DNA from: Pseudomonas sp. GM50
GTDB lineage: Bacteria > Pseudomonadota > Gammaproteobacteria > Pseudomonadales > Pseudomonadaceae
Direction of reading: 5' to 3'
Assembly (NCBI RefSeq): GCF_000282375.1
Contig: NZ_AKJK01000059.1
Span: 1-64,000, forward strand
DNA length: 64,000 nucleotides
The notes under the pieces: model-generated
What the model was told of the DNA's origin: nothing
The model's database searches: none
The model's input: the letters and a program-made list of their open reading frames with translations, nothing else
Shown here: positions 25,576 through 34,055 of the stretch, one piece after another
Layout: every line of letters begins with the position of its first letter
How positions within the stretch are numbered: the first letter of the stretch is position 1
Position numbers and translations under genes: made by a program

Positions 25576-26652
25576 ATGGCCACTTCAACTTCTCCAGCGG
25601 ATAACGCCTCAACGCCTCAAGCTTCACGACAGGCTCAGGGGCAGTACCGAAATCATGCGCCCGTAAAACGCGAAGGATTTCGCAAAACCGTGCGCATCCT
25701 GTGGAACTTCATCTTCCACAAACCGCGCGACACCCGGCCATCCGCCCCGGTCCCGGTGCAAACCCTGACCCAGGCTGCGTTGATCGCCGCGCCCAACCAC
25801 AGCGTCTATCGCCTCGGCCATTCCACGGTTCTGCTGAAGCTGCGGGACAAATTCTGGATCACCGACCCGGTCTTCGCCGAGCGCGCCTCTCCGGTGCAAT
25901 GGGCCGGCCCGAAGCGTTTCCACCAGCCACCGATCAGCCTCGAAGACCTGCCGCCGATTGAAGCGGTGATCCTGTCCCACGATCACTATGACCACCTCGA
26001 TTATCAGGCCGTCCTCAAGCTTGCGGACAAGACCCGATACTTCCTCACACCGCTGGGTGTGGGCGACACCCTGATCAAATGGGGTATCGATGCCAGCAAA
26101 GTGCGCCAACTGGATTGGTGGCAGAGTACCGAGGTCGATGGCCTTCAATTCGTCGCGACACCTTCGCAGCACTTTTCCGGTCGTGGCCTGTTCGACGGCA
26201 ACAGCACCCTTTGGGCGTCGTGGGTGATGATCGACGGCGACACGAGGATCTTCTTCAGCGGCGACAGCGGCTACTTCGACGGCTTCAAACGCATCGGCGA
26301 ACAGTACGGTCCATTCGACCTCACACTCATGGAAACCGGTGCCTACAACGTCGAGTGGCCGCATGTTCACATGCAGCCCGAGCAAACCCTGCAAGCGCAC
26401 ATAGACCTTAAAGGGCGCTGGTTGCTGCCAATCCACAACGGCACCTTCGACCTGTCGATGCACTCCTGGTACGAACCCTTCGACCGCATTTTGGCGTTGG
26501 CCTGGGAGCGGAACGTGTCAATCACCACGCCGCAGATGGGCGAAGCGTTCAATGTGAAGTATCCGCAGCGTGGTCGTACCTGGTGGCTGGATCTGGAAAA
26601 TGAGATGAAGGAAGAAGGGCGCATGGCTTGTAGCGGCTACAAGTCTGGATGA
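25576..26652 (+). CDS. MBL-fold metallo-hydrolase (NAPE-PLD/UlaG-like)
   Basis: A 358-residue metallo-beta-lactamase-fold enzyme. The zinc motif HxHxDH is AVILSHDHYDHLDYQAV (about residues 133-149); later ligands are in ATPSQHFSGRGLFDGN, FFSGDSGYFDGF and LPIHNGTFDLSMH. The sequence around HSTVLLKLRDKFWITDPVF is that of the NAPE-PLD-like branch, which hydrolyses phosphodiester or lactone bonds. There is no signal peptide; residues 1-45 are basic and low-complexity. It is divergent from a TetR repressor that probably controls it. The natural substrate is unknown. Confidence 0.86.
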   Translation: MATSTSPADNASTPQASRQAQGQYRNHAPVKREGFRKTVRILWNFIFHKPRDTRPSAPVPVQTLTQAALIAAPNHSVYRLGHSTVLLKLRDKFWITDPVFAERASPVQWAGPKRFHQPPISLEDLPPIEAVILSHDHYDHLDYQAVLKLADKTRYFLTPLGVGDTLIKWGIDASKVRQLDWWQSTEVDGLQFVATPSQHFSGRGLFDGNSTLWASWVMIDGDTRIFFSGDSGYFDGFKRIGEQYGPFDLTLMETGAYNVEWPHVHMQPEQTLQAHIDLKGRWLLPIHNGTFDLSMHSWYEPFDRILALAWERNVSITTPQMGEAFNVKYPQRGRTWWLDLENEMKEEGRMACSGYKSG

Positions 26653-26765
26653 ACTTTCGTACAGCCCTAGCTCCTTGTTGCTGACAGTCGTTTCCTACGG
26701 CTTCGGTAGGCTGTTCGACGAGTGAAATGACTCACTCGTGATTAGCCATAACAAGGACGTGTTAC

Positions 26766-28277
26766 ATGAAAGGCATTTTCAAAAACCGCATGACGGTATT
26801 GGCGCAGACCCTGCTGCTGTCGGTCGCAGGTTCCGCTTACGCGGATAACTCCGCGCTCGAATACGCGAGCGTCAACGAACTCACTGCACGGATGGAGCGT
26901 CACGAGCTCACTTCCGTAGCGCTGGTGAAATACCTGCAGGCGCGTATCGAAACACTGGATAAACAAGGGCCGGCGATCAACGCGATCATGGAGCTCAATC
27001 CTCAGGCCATCGAGATTGCGACGGCGTTGGACAAGGAACGTGCGGACGGAAAGGTTCGTGGTCCGCTTCACGGCATTCCGGTTCTGCTTAAAGACAACGT
27101 CGACACCGCAGACAGGATGCAAACGAGCGCGGGTTCACTGGCCATGGTCGGTCAACCCGCGGCAAGCGATGCGTTTGTCGTCAAGCAACTGCGTGACGCC
27201 GGCGCGGTCATTCTCGGCAAAACCAACATGAGCGAATGGGCATACGTTCGGGAAATGGGCTTGCCCCATGGCTGGAGTGGCCGAGGTGGCCAAGGGAAAA
27301 ATCCCCACGTGTTGGGCGCCGAAATGTGTGGCTCCAGTTCCGGTTCGGCCGCAGGCGTAGCCGCCGGGTTTGCACCGCTGGCCATTGCCACCGAAACCAA
27401 TGGCTCGATCACTTGCCCGGCCTCGGCCAACGGCGTGGTGGGTGTGAAACCGACACTGGGGCTGTTCAGCCGCTCCGGCATCATTCCGATCACACGCCTG
27501 CAAGACACTCCCGGCACCATGACGCGCACCGTCCGTGACGCTGCGCTCATGTTCAACGCCCTGCAGGGTATCGATGCCTCGGACGCCGCAACCGGCGACA
27601 CACCGGTGGGTATCGATTACACCGCATTGCTCGCTACGGACGCATTGAACGGCAAACGAATCGGTTACCCGATCGAGTACACGGGGCCGAACGGCACCGT
27701 GCTTCATCCCGATGTTCAATTCCAGAAGGCCCTGACCACGCTGCAAGAACAAGGCGCTACTCTGGTGCCATTAAAAGTCCGGCTGCCGGACATTGACGGT
27801 TACTTCAACGCACTCATGGCGGGCATGAAACATGAACTGCCCGAGTACCTCGCCAGCCGCCCCGGGCTGCCGATCAAAACGCTTCAAGCGTTGATCGACT
27901 TCAACGATCTCAATCCGGGCGCTGAAGGCTACGGTCAGCAGATGCTTAAAGAGATCAACGAACTGGACATGACCCGCGCGCAGGCGACTGAACTGTTCAC
28001 GGCGTTCATGGCCGACTTCAAGGGCGCAATCGATGAGCAACTGACCGAGCACAATCTGGACGCCTTGGTCGCCGATGCCGATGGCTACTCGCAATTCTTT
28101 GCCGCAACGGCGGGCTACCCAGCGATCACACTCCCGTCGGGCATGAATGATGAAAATCTGCCCACCTCCGTGTTCTTTTACGGGCCGCGCTGGAGTGAAC
28201 CTAAACTGCTGGCGTTGGCTTATAGCTATGAACAGGCTTCGTTAGCGCGCCAGAATCCGGCGTTTAAACAGCAGTAA
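26766..28277 (+). CDS. exported amidase (amidase signature family)
   Basis: A 503-residue amidase with an N-terminal signal peptide (about 1-26, ending GSAYA), so probably periplasmic. The Ser-cisSer-Lys catalytic set is visible: Lys in GIPVLLKDNVDTAD (about 107), the Gly/Ser-rich loop GAEMCGSSSGSAAGVAAGFA (about 185-204) and the nucleophile region ATETNGSITCPASANGVVG. It hydrolyses carboxylic amides or peptide amides; relatives include the glutamyl-tRNA amidotransferase A chain, but export rules that role out. It stands alone between the metallo-hydrolase and the XRE pair. Confidence 0.9.
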   Translation: MKGIFKNRMTVLAQTLLLSVAGSAYADNSALEYASVNELTARMERHELTSVALVKYLQARIETLDKQGPAINAIMELNPQAIEIATALDKERADGKVRGPLHGIPVLLKDNVDTADRMQTSAGSLAMVGQPAASDAFVVKQLRDAGAVILGKTNMSEWAYVREMGLPHGWSGRGGQGKNPHVLGAEMCGSSSGSAAGVAAGFAPLAIATETNGSITCPASANGVVGVKPTLGLFSRSGIIPITRLQDTPGTMTRTVRDAALMFNALQGIDASDAATGDTPVGIDYTALLATDALNGKRIGYPIEYTGPNGTVLHPDVQFQKALTTLQEQGATLVPLKVRLPDIDGYFNALMAGMKHELPEYLASRPGLPIKTLQALIDFNDLNPGAEGYGQQMLKEINELDMTRAQATELFTAFMADFKGAIDEQLTEHNLDALVADADGYSQFFAATAGYPAITLPSGMNDENLPTSVFFYGPRWSEPKLLALAYSYEQASLARQNPAFKQQ

Positions 28278-28286
28278 AGGGATGTA

Positions 28287-28322
28287 ACCGGGCCAGTGAG
28301 TTTGCGGTGTCACTGGTCCGGT
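28287..28322. terminator. shared hairpin between convergent genes
   Basis: ACCGGGCCAGTGA and TCACTGGTCCGGT form a 13-base stem (one mismatch) around a 10-base loop. It covers the last codons of the XRE gene on the minus strand and follows the amidase on the plus strand. There is no T-run. Confidence 0.5.
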
Positions 28323-28576
28323 ATGTCATGCTCAAGCAGGGAAAGACATTCCTTCATCCTGGCTTCACCGACGTCGCGGAAGTCTCCACGCAATATCCCA
28401 GAAATAGTGGCTTGCGACAGACCCATAATTTCAGACGCCTGAACGTGAGTCAGGCGACGAGCCTTGATGACTTCATTCATTTTCGTGGCAAGTTCTGATT
28501 TGGCGCTCATATCGATTGCGTTATCCATTCCGAGATCGTCATAGACGTTCCCGCTGCTTTCTTCTATTTCAATCAT
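28310..28576 (-). CDS. XRE-family regulator (HigA-like antitoxin type)
   Basis: An 88-residue protein from the ATG at 28576, with the short N-terminal SGNVYDDLGMDNAIDMSAKS region and an HTH_3 domain (ATKMNEVIKARRLTHVQASE, then IMGLSQATISGILRGDF). This layout is that of HigA/COG5606-type antitoxins, which normally follow a RelE-like toxin gene. No toxin frame is found upstream; the preceding gene is another helix-turn-helix protein. A GTG start at 28627, directly after the upstream TGA, is an alternative (105 residues). It may be a solitary regulator derived from a toxin-antitoxin locus. Confidence 0.8.
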   Translation of the reverse strand: MIEIEESSGNVYDDLGMDNAIDMSAKSELATKMNEVIKARRLTHVQASEIMGLSQATISGILRGDFRDVGEARMKECLSLLEHDIPDQ

Positions 28577-28627
28577 TTCCTGATTCCATTTGTGTGATCC
28601 GCGCAACCCTTCAATCGATAACTTCAC

Positions 28628-28945
28628 TCACTCAACCATCGCATAATCCGCCCGCCCCACCGGATCCGGCGTCGACCCTTTCACATTCATCCCTCTGCCC
28701 GGTGCAAACCCCGGGAAGAACACCAGACCTTGCGACTCAAACCGATACGCCAACGCCAGCCGGGTGACATCCAGCACATCACGTTCCGCTTCGAAGCGCT
28801 GAATGGCGTCAACCGAAACCCCGGATTCCTCGGACAGCTCTTCAACACTCCAGCCCAGCATCGCTCGGGCCTGGGCGCAGTGGGCGGGGGTGAACTGGAA
28901 GAGGGCGATACGTTCCAGGGTGATTTTCATCGCAAGAGTGGCCAT
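28628..28945 (-). CDS. helix-turn-helix (XRE-like) DNA-binding protein
   Basis: A 105-residue small regulator. The HTH is AHCAQARAMLGWSVEELSEE plus SGVSVDAIQRFEAERDVLDV, followed by LALAYRFESQGLVFFPGFAP, the short beta-hairpin tail seen in single-domain XRE proteins of proteobacteria. The ATG at 28945 has GGAG six bases upstream. The second XRE gene follows with no gap, so they are co-transcribed. Targets are unknown. Confidence 0.82.
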   Translation of the reverse strand: MATLAMKITLERIALFQFTPAHCAQARAMLGWSVEELSEESGVSVDAIQRFEAERDVLDVTRLALAYRFESQGLVFFPGFAPGRGMNVKGSTPDPVGRADYAMVE

Positions 28946-29220
28946 GGTGTTCTCCGGGCTCGAGAGTGCTGATTCAAAATGTACTGTGTTTTTGTACAGT
29001 TGTTTTGAGCGCGGATCAAACTCATTTTTTTGATCGATTCTATTTTTCGCTCCGGCAGGAGCCTGGGAGCGACTACGCTGTTTCTATGCGGGATCCTGAA
29101 CGCTCACGGCTTTCAGCTCCCGCAGCGGCAATGATTGAACGTCAGCTTTCTGATTTTCAACACAAGGAAAGGTGGCGTTTATGACGCAGTGCGTCACAGC
29201 GTTATGCGGGGAAGGGAATC

Positions 29221-31512
29221 ATGAAAAGACTACGTCTGCTATGTGCCCTGATTGGTTTTACAAGTCTGCCCGTCGTGGCTGATATGGCATCGTTGAGCAA
29301 AGAGGCCTTTGTCAGCAACCTGATAAATCAAATGACCCTGGAGGAAAAAATCGGCCAACTGCGGCTGATCGCTATTGATGAAAAGATGACGCCCGAAAAA
29401 ATACGCGAAGAGATCGCCGCCGGGCGAATCGGTGGGACGTACGGCTCTGTGAGCCGCTACGTGAACCGACCCATGCAAGACGCGGCTCAACAAAGCCGCC
29501 TGAAAATACCGATGTTTTTCGGCTGGGACGTGATACACGGCCATCGAACCATTTTCCCCATTGGCCTGGCATTGGCTTCCAGTTGGGATATTGGCGCTAT
29601 CGAGTTGAGCGGTCGAACAGCGGCGAAAGAAGCCAGTGCGGACGGTATCGATCTGACCTTCGCCCCGATGATAGATATCGCTCGGGATCCTCGCTGGGGG
29701 CGCACCTCCGAAGGCTTCGGCGAAGACACCTATCTGGTTTCGCGCATTGCCAAGGCGATGGTTCAGGCCTATCAGGGCGCAAGCCCGAATGCACCCGACA
29801 GCATCATGGCCAGCGCCAAACACTTTGCATTGTATGGGGCTGTCGAAGGTGGACGCGACTACAACAGCGTCGACATGGGCCTGGCCAGGATGTACCAGGA
29901 TTACCTGCCGCCTTATCGTTCGGCGATTGAAGGTGGCGCGGGGGCGATGATGGTGGCGCTTAACTCGATAAATGGCGTGCCAGCCGCTTCCAATGCATGG
30001 TTGATGCAAGACCTGCTGCGCAAAGCATGGGGCTTCAAGGGGCTGGTCATCAGCGACCATAACGGGATAAACGATCTGGTTCAGCATGGTGTCGCGAAGA
30101 ATCACCGCGAAGCGGCCAGGCTCGCGATCAGGGCTGGCGTTGATATGAGCATGAACGACTTCTCCTATGGTCCGGAGCTATCGGGGCTGCTTGAGTCGGG
30201 TGCTATTTCCCAGAGCAATATTGATAACGCGGTGCGGGAAGTGCTGGGTGCCAAGTACGACATGGGGCTGTTCGAAGACCCTTACCGACGCATCGGCATT
30301 GCCAGTGAAGACCCGGCCGATAACAACGCCGAAAACCGTCTGCACAGAGCGCAGGCCCGAGAGGTGGCACGCAAGACATTGGTGCTGCTGAAGAATGAAA
30401 ACGGGCTCTTGCCGCTAAAAAAAGAGGGCACGATCGCACTTATAGGCCCGTTGGCAAAAAGTACCGTCGACATCATGGGCAGTTGGTCCGCAAGCGGCGT
30501 GGCCGCGCAATCGGTGACGATCTACGATGGCCTGAAAAACGCGATGAACCAGGGCTCGCTGATCTATGCCCGAGGCGCCAATCTCGAGGAGGATCAGGAG
30601 GTCGTTAAATACCTGGAATACCAGGGCGTGTCCGAAATCGCGAACGACCCTCGTCCGGCAGCAGAAATGATTGACGAAGCGGTCAAGGCTGCACAGCAAG
30701 CCGATGTCGTGATTGCAGTGGTGGGCGAGCCACGCAGTATGTCTCATGAGGCGGCCAGTCGAACCAGCCTCGATCTGCCTGGGAGGCAGAGTGAATTGAT
30801 CACTGCCCTGAAAGCCACCGGCAAGCCGCTGGTACTGGTCTTGATGAACGGCCGGCCACTGTCCATCGGCAAGGAGCAGAAACAGGCCGATGCGATTCTG
30901 GAAACCTGGTACAGCGGCTCCGAAGGCGGCAACGCCATTGCCGATGTGTTGTTCGGCGACTACAACCCGTCCGGCAAGTTACCCATCACCTTTCCACGCT
31001 CCGTGGGACAGATCCCCAATTACTACAGCCACTTGAACACCGGTCGCCCCTACATAGTGGGTGCGCTTCGTAACTACACGTCTCAATATTTCGATCAATC
31101 CTATGGGCCGCTTTATCCCTTCGGCTATGGACTGAGTTATACCGATTTCAGCCTGAGCGACATGGCGTTGTCTTCGACCACACTGAGCAAGACCGACAAC
31201 CTCGTCGCCAGCGTCATGGTCAAGAACATCGGCCAGCGCGACGGCGAAACAGTGGTTCAGCTGTATATCCGCGATGTCGTTGGATCTGTCAGCCGACCGG
31301 TCAAAGAACTGAAGAACTTTCAAAAAATCATGCTCAAGGCCGGAGAGGAAAAAGCAGTCCACTTCAGCATTGATGAGAACGATTTGAAATTCTTCAACTC
31401 CCAGTTGGAATACGCCGCCGAGCCGGGCGAATTCCGGGTGCAAATCGGCCTGGATTCCCAGGATGTGAAGGAGCAGAGTTTTGAGCTGCTGTCAGAACAA
31501 GGCAGTGGTTAA
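29221..31512 (+). CDS. bglX: periplasmic beta-glucosidase (GH3)
   Basis: A 763-residue precursor (E. coli BglX has 765) with a signal peptide (about 1-20). Domains in order are the GH3 N-terminal barrel (about 35-370), the GH3 C-terminal sandwich (about 405-630) and a fibronectin III-like domain (about 665-755). The catalytic nucleophile Asp is in GLVISDHNGINDLVQHG (about 270-286), and substrate contacts include SAKHFALYGAVEGGRDYN. It releases glucose from beta-linked oligosaccharides in the periplasm. It appears monocistronic, with a REPIN directly downstream. Confidence 0.95.
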   Translation: MKRLRLLCALIGFTSLPVVADMASLSKEAFVSNLINQMTLEEKIGQLRLIAIDEKMTPEKIREEIAAGRIGGTYGSVSRYVNRPMQDAAQQSRLKIPMFFGWDVIHGHRTIFPIGLALASSWDIGAIELSGRTAAKEASADGIDLTFAPMIDIARDPRWGRTSEGFGEDTYLVSRIAKAMVQAYQGASPNAPDSIMASAKHFALYGAVEGGRDYNSVDMGLARMYQDYLPPYRSAIEGGAGAMMVALNSINGVPAASNAWLMQDLLRKAWGFKGLVISDHNGINDLVQHGVAKNHREAARLAIRAGVDMSMNDFSYGPELSGLLESGAISQSNIDNAVREVLGAKYDMGLFEDPYRRIGIASEDPADNNAENRLHRAQAREVARKTLVLLKNENGLLPLKKEGTIALIGPLAKSTVDIMGSWSASGVAAQSVTIYDGLKNAMNQGSLIYARGANLEEDQEVVKYLEYQGVSEIANDPRPAAEMIDEAVKAAQQADVVIAVVGEPRSMSHEAASRTSLDLPGRQSELITALKATGKPLVLVLMNGRPLSIGKEQKQADAILETWYSGSEGGNAIADVLFGDYNPSGKLPITFPRSVGQIPNYYSHLNTGRPYIVGALRNYTSQYFDQSYGPLYPFGYGLSYTDFSLSDMALSSTTLSKTDNLVASVMVKNIGQRDGETVVQLYIRDVVGSVSRPVKELKNFQKIMLKAGEEKAVHFSIDENDLKFFNSQLEYAAEPGEFRVQIGLDSQDVKEQSFELLSEQGSG

Positions 31513-31515
31513 GAC

Positions 31516-31631
31516 CAAGCGCAGAACCTGTAGGAGCGAGGCTTGCCCGCGAAGAATGCACCGCGGTTTCTCAGGTATTACGCGTCATCGTTCTTCGCGG
31601 GCAAGCCTCGCTCCTACAGGTTCTGCGCTTG
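31516..31631. repeat. REPIN with extended arms
   Basis: CAAGCGCAGAACCTGTAGGA and onwards on the left and its reverse complement on the right (ending CAGGTTCTGCGCTTG) give arms of about 40 bases around a 35-base centre, between the convergent bglX and AraC genes. Confidence 0.92.
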
Positions 31632-31642
31632 CCGCGAGCTCG

Positions 31643-32410
31643 CTATTTCGCCCCCTCCAACCAAACGGAAGGTGCCTGCCCCAGCACGCGACGAAACATC
31701 GTCGAGAACGCCGCCGGGCTGTCATAGCCAAAATCCAGGGCAATCCGCGTCACTGGCGTGCCCACCGCCAGCCGCGCCAAAGCCAGTACCACACAGGCCC
31801 GCTGCCGCCATTGGCTGAAACTCAACCCGGTCTGTTGGCGAAACAGGCGATTGAAAGTACGCAAACTGATGTGCAACTGATCAGCCCATTGTTGCGGCGA
31901 TTGATGAGCGTTCGGATGCTGGAGAAACATCTGACACAACCCAAGCAGCCGCGAATCCAGGGGTAGCGGAATGTGTAACGGCAAGTGAGCACTACGGGCC
32001 AACTCGTGCAGCAGCAAGTCGATCAACGCACCATCGCGCCCGGCTTCGTCGTACTCCAGCGCAACCTCCACCGCCTCCATCAGCAAATGCCGCATCAACG
32101 GCGAAACACTGATCACCTGACAGCGATTGCCCAAATCAACCGCCCCCGGTTCGATGTACAAGCTGCGAGTGCTCACCCCCAGCATCAACACCTCATGCGC
32201 CACCCCCGGCGGAATCCACACCGCCCGCTGCGGCGGCACCACCCAATTGCCGTCGTGCGTACTCACCTGCATCACCCCGGTGGCGCCGTACAACAACTGC
32301 GCCCGCCGATGGGTATGGCGCGGCAATAGATGACCGTCGGGGTAATCCGTGCCGATGGCCACCACCAGCCGTGGCGTAGCGTCCAACAGATCAATCGAAA
32401 CATTGCGCAT
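31643..32410 (-). CDS. AraC-family transcriptional regulator
   Basis: A 255-residue regulator with an N-terminal cupin-type sensor (LPRHTHRRAQLLYGATGVMQ and VVPPQRAVWIPPGVAHEVLM) and a C-terminal double helix-turn-helix (SPQQWADQLHISLRTFNRLF, then VTRIALDFGYDSPAAFSTMF). The histidines of PRHTHRRAQ and PPGVAHE are the cupin metal-site positions. It is divergent from the TauE/SafE gene, with a REPIN in the gap. The start is set at 32410; an in-frame ATG at 32446 is possible. Confidence 0.86.
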   Translation of the reverse strand: MRNVSIDLLDATPRLVVAIGTDYPDGHLLPRHTHRRAQLLYGATGVMQVSTHDGNWVVPPQRAVWIPPGVAHEVLMLGVSTRSLYIEPGAVDLGNRCQVISVSPLMRHLLMEAVEVALEYDEAGRDGALIDLLLHELARSAHLPLHIPLPLDSRLLGLCQMFLQHPNAHQSPQQWADQLHISLRTFNRLFRQQTGLSFSQWRQRACVVLALARLAVGTPVTRIALDFGYDSPAAFSTMFRRVLGQAPSVWLEGAK

Positions 32411-32487
32411 CAAGCGGTATCCAGCGGTTGGCGTAAACGCAAACATTATTGGCTGACTTGCTGAGGCAGGCCAAGCCCGAATACCAA

Positions 32488-32618
32488 TAAGTTAAGAGCA
32501 CTCCATGTGGGAGCGGGCTTGCTCGCGAAGACGGCGGCACAGCCAACATTAATGTCGCCTGACACACCGCTTTCGCGAGCAAGCCCGCTCCCACAATGGA
32601 TTGCTCTTACTTAACTTA
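32488..32618. repeat. REPIN with extended arms in a divergent promoter region
   Basis: TAAGTTAAGAGCACTCCATG and onwards on the left is mirrored on the right by a similar inverted sequence ending TCTTACTTAACTTA; the inner arms are the GTGGGAGCGGGCTTGCTCGC type. It sits between the divergent AraC (32410) and TauE (32682) starts, an unusual place for a REPIN. Confidence 0.88.
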
Positions 32619-32681
32619 CCGGCGATAGGCCAAGTCCCATCGCTCTATCGTCGGCCACTCTCAACCAACGGACGATGCGCG

Positions 32682-33500
32682 ATGTTCTTCTACCTCTTGC
32701 TGGCACTCTTCGGCTGCATGACCGGTGTCACCGCCGTGCTGTTCGGCTTCGGCGGCGGATTCGTCGTCGTGCCCTTGCTGTATCGCATGCTCACGGCCAG
32801 CCACGGCGCCGACGACCCCATCAGCCAATCGGCGATGCACATCGCCGTAGCCACCTCGACCTGCGTAATGATCGTCAACGCCCTGATCGCCACCGCAAAA
32901 CACCACCGCGCCGGTAATCTCATTCGCCATTACGTGTGGCCGTTGGGCGGGTTCATCGGCCTGGGTGCCATCGTCGGAGCTGTTGCAGCGATGTGGGCAA
33001 GTGGTGAGCTGATCCGTTTTGCGTTCATCGCCTACCTCGGCGTGACGATTCTGGATTGCCTGTTCCGACGCGGTTTTCTCACACAGTCCGACACCGTAAT
33101 CCCACGGCGATTGGGCAGGGCAGAAGTGTCGGGCGGCGGTGTAGGCATCGGCACCATCGCCACGTTTCTCGGCGTAGGCGGCAGCGTCATGACCGTGCCG
33201 CTGCTGCGGCGTTGTGGGCTGAGCATGTCCAAGGCGACGTCCATGGCCAATCCGTTGAGTCTGCCGGTTGCGCTGGCTGGGACGCTGACTTACATGGCAA
33301 TGGCGGGGGTTACCGAGTTTGATCTTGGGGTGTGGTTTGTCGGTTATGTGGATTTGCTGGCATTTGCGGTGTTGACGCTTGGGGCGTTGGTGGGGATTCG
33401 GCTGGCCACGCCGTGGATCGGGCGGATACCGGATCGGGTGCATGCGCGGGTATATATTGGTCTGTTGGTTTTGGTGATGCTCAGTATGTGCGCCAAGTGA
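32682..33500 (+). CDS. TauE/SafE-family membrane transporter
   Basis: A 272-residue inner-membrane protein with about eight helices. It has the family's repeated glycine-rich motif: AVLFGFGGGFVVVPLLYRML (about 18-37) and the second copy IGTIATFLGVGGSVMTVPLL (about 150-169). The family exports sulfite or organosulfur anions, or takes them up. Substrate cannot be told from the sequence. The divergent AraC regulator is the likely controller. Confidence 0.87.
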   Translation: MFFYLLLALFGCMTGVTAVLFGFGGGFVVVPLLYRMLTASHGADDPISQSAMHIAVATSTCVMIVNALIATAKHHRAGNLIRHYVWPLGGFIGLGAIVGAVAAMWASGELIRFAFIAYLGVTILDCLFRRGFLTQSDTVIPRRLGRAEVSGGGVGIGTIATFLGVGGSVMTVPLLRRCGLSMSKATSMANPLSLPVALAGTLTYMAMAGVTEFDLGVWFVGYVDLLAFAVLTLGALVGIRLATPWIGRIPDRVHARVYIGLLVLVMLSMCAK

Positions 33501-33571
33501 GGTTGGAATCAGTCGGCTAATTCGCAAGAATAGGCCTTCGCACTGTTCAAGATTTCACGCAGGAGAATGTC

Positions 33572-33940
33572 ATGCCGATCCTCGAAAGCGACTGGAAGAA
33601 ATTCAAGGAACTGCGCAAGATTGCGCTCGATCGATTCTGCCAAGGTGTTCTTGCCGATGCCAAGACGATTGCACAACATGGTGCTCTTTCGGCACATGCT
33701 CGCTATGGGATGCTTTACGGCCTGATCCAGGATCGGAACAAGGACATGGCCCAGGCCTTTGACCATAACAGTCAATCCCGTTCCAGTGCGCTCAGAGGCT
33801 TGTGGTTGATGGTCATGCACGACTTGCTGACCGACGCCGAATTATCAGTTCTCAGCGAAGGTGCGCTGAACTACATCTCGGAGGTTGTTCGCCAACCCTA
33901 TGAGCTTGAATGGGTTGACGAGATCGTGAGACAGGACTGA
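33572..33940 (+). CDS. conserved hypothetical protein
   Basis: A 122-residue, mainly helical, soluble protein (SDWKKFKELRKIALDRFCQG at the N-terminus, EVVRQPYELEWVDEIVRQ at the end). There is no signal peptide or known domain. An ideal ribosome site (CAGGAG, six bases before ATG) supports expression. Size, helical content and acidic end would fit an immunity-type protein, but no toxin gene is adjacent, so that is only a guess. Confidence 0.7.
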   Translation: MPILESDWKKFKELRKIALDRFCQGVLADAKTIAQHGALSAHARYGMLYGLIQDRNKDMAQAFDHNSQSRSSALRGLWLMVMHDLLTDAELSVLSEGALNYISEVVRQPYELEWVDEIVRQD

Positions 33941-34055
33941 TCTTCAACTGCAAGCGGCCAGCACCTTCTTAAGCCGCGGATTCTCGGACGTTGATTCACC
34001 ATAATTCGCGGCAATATTTCGTGAGCAGACGCTCACTTCTTTCAAGGATGATTTG

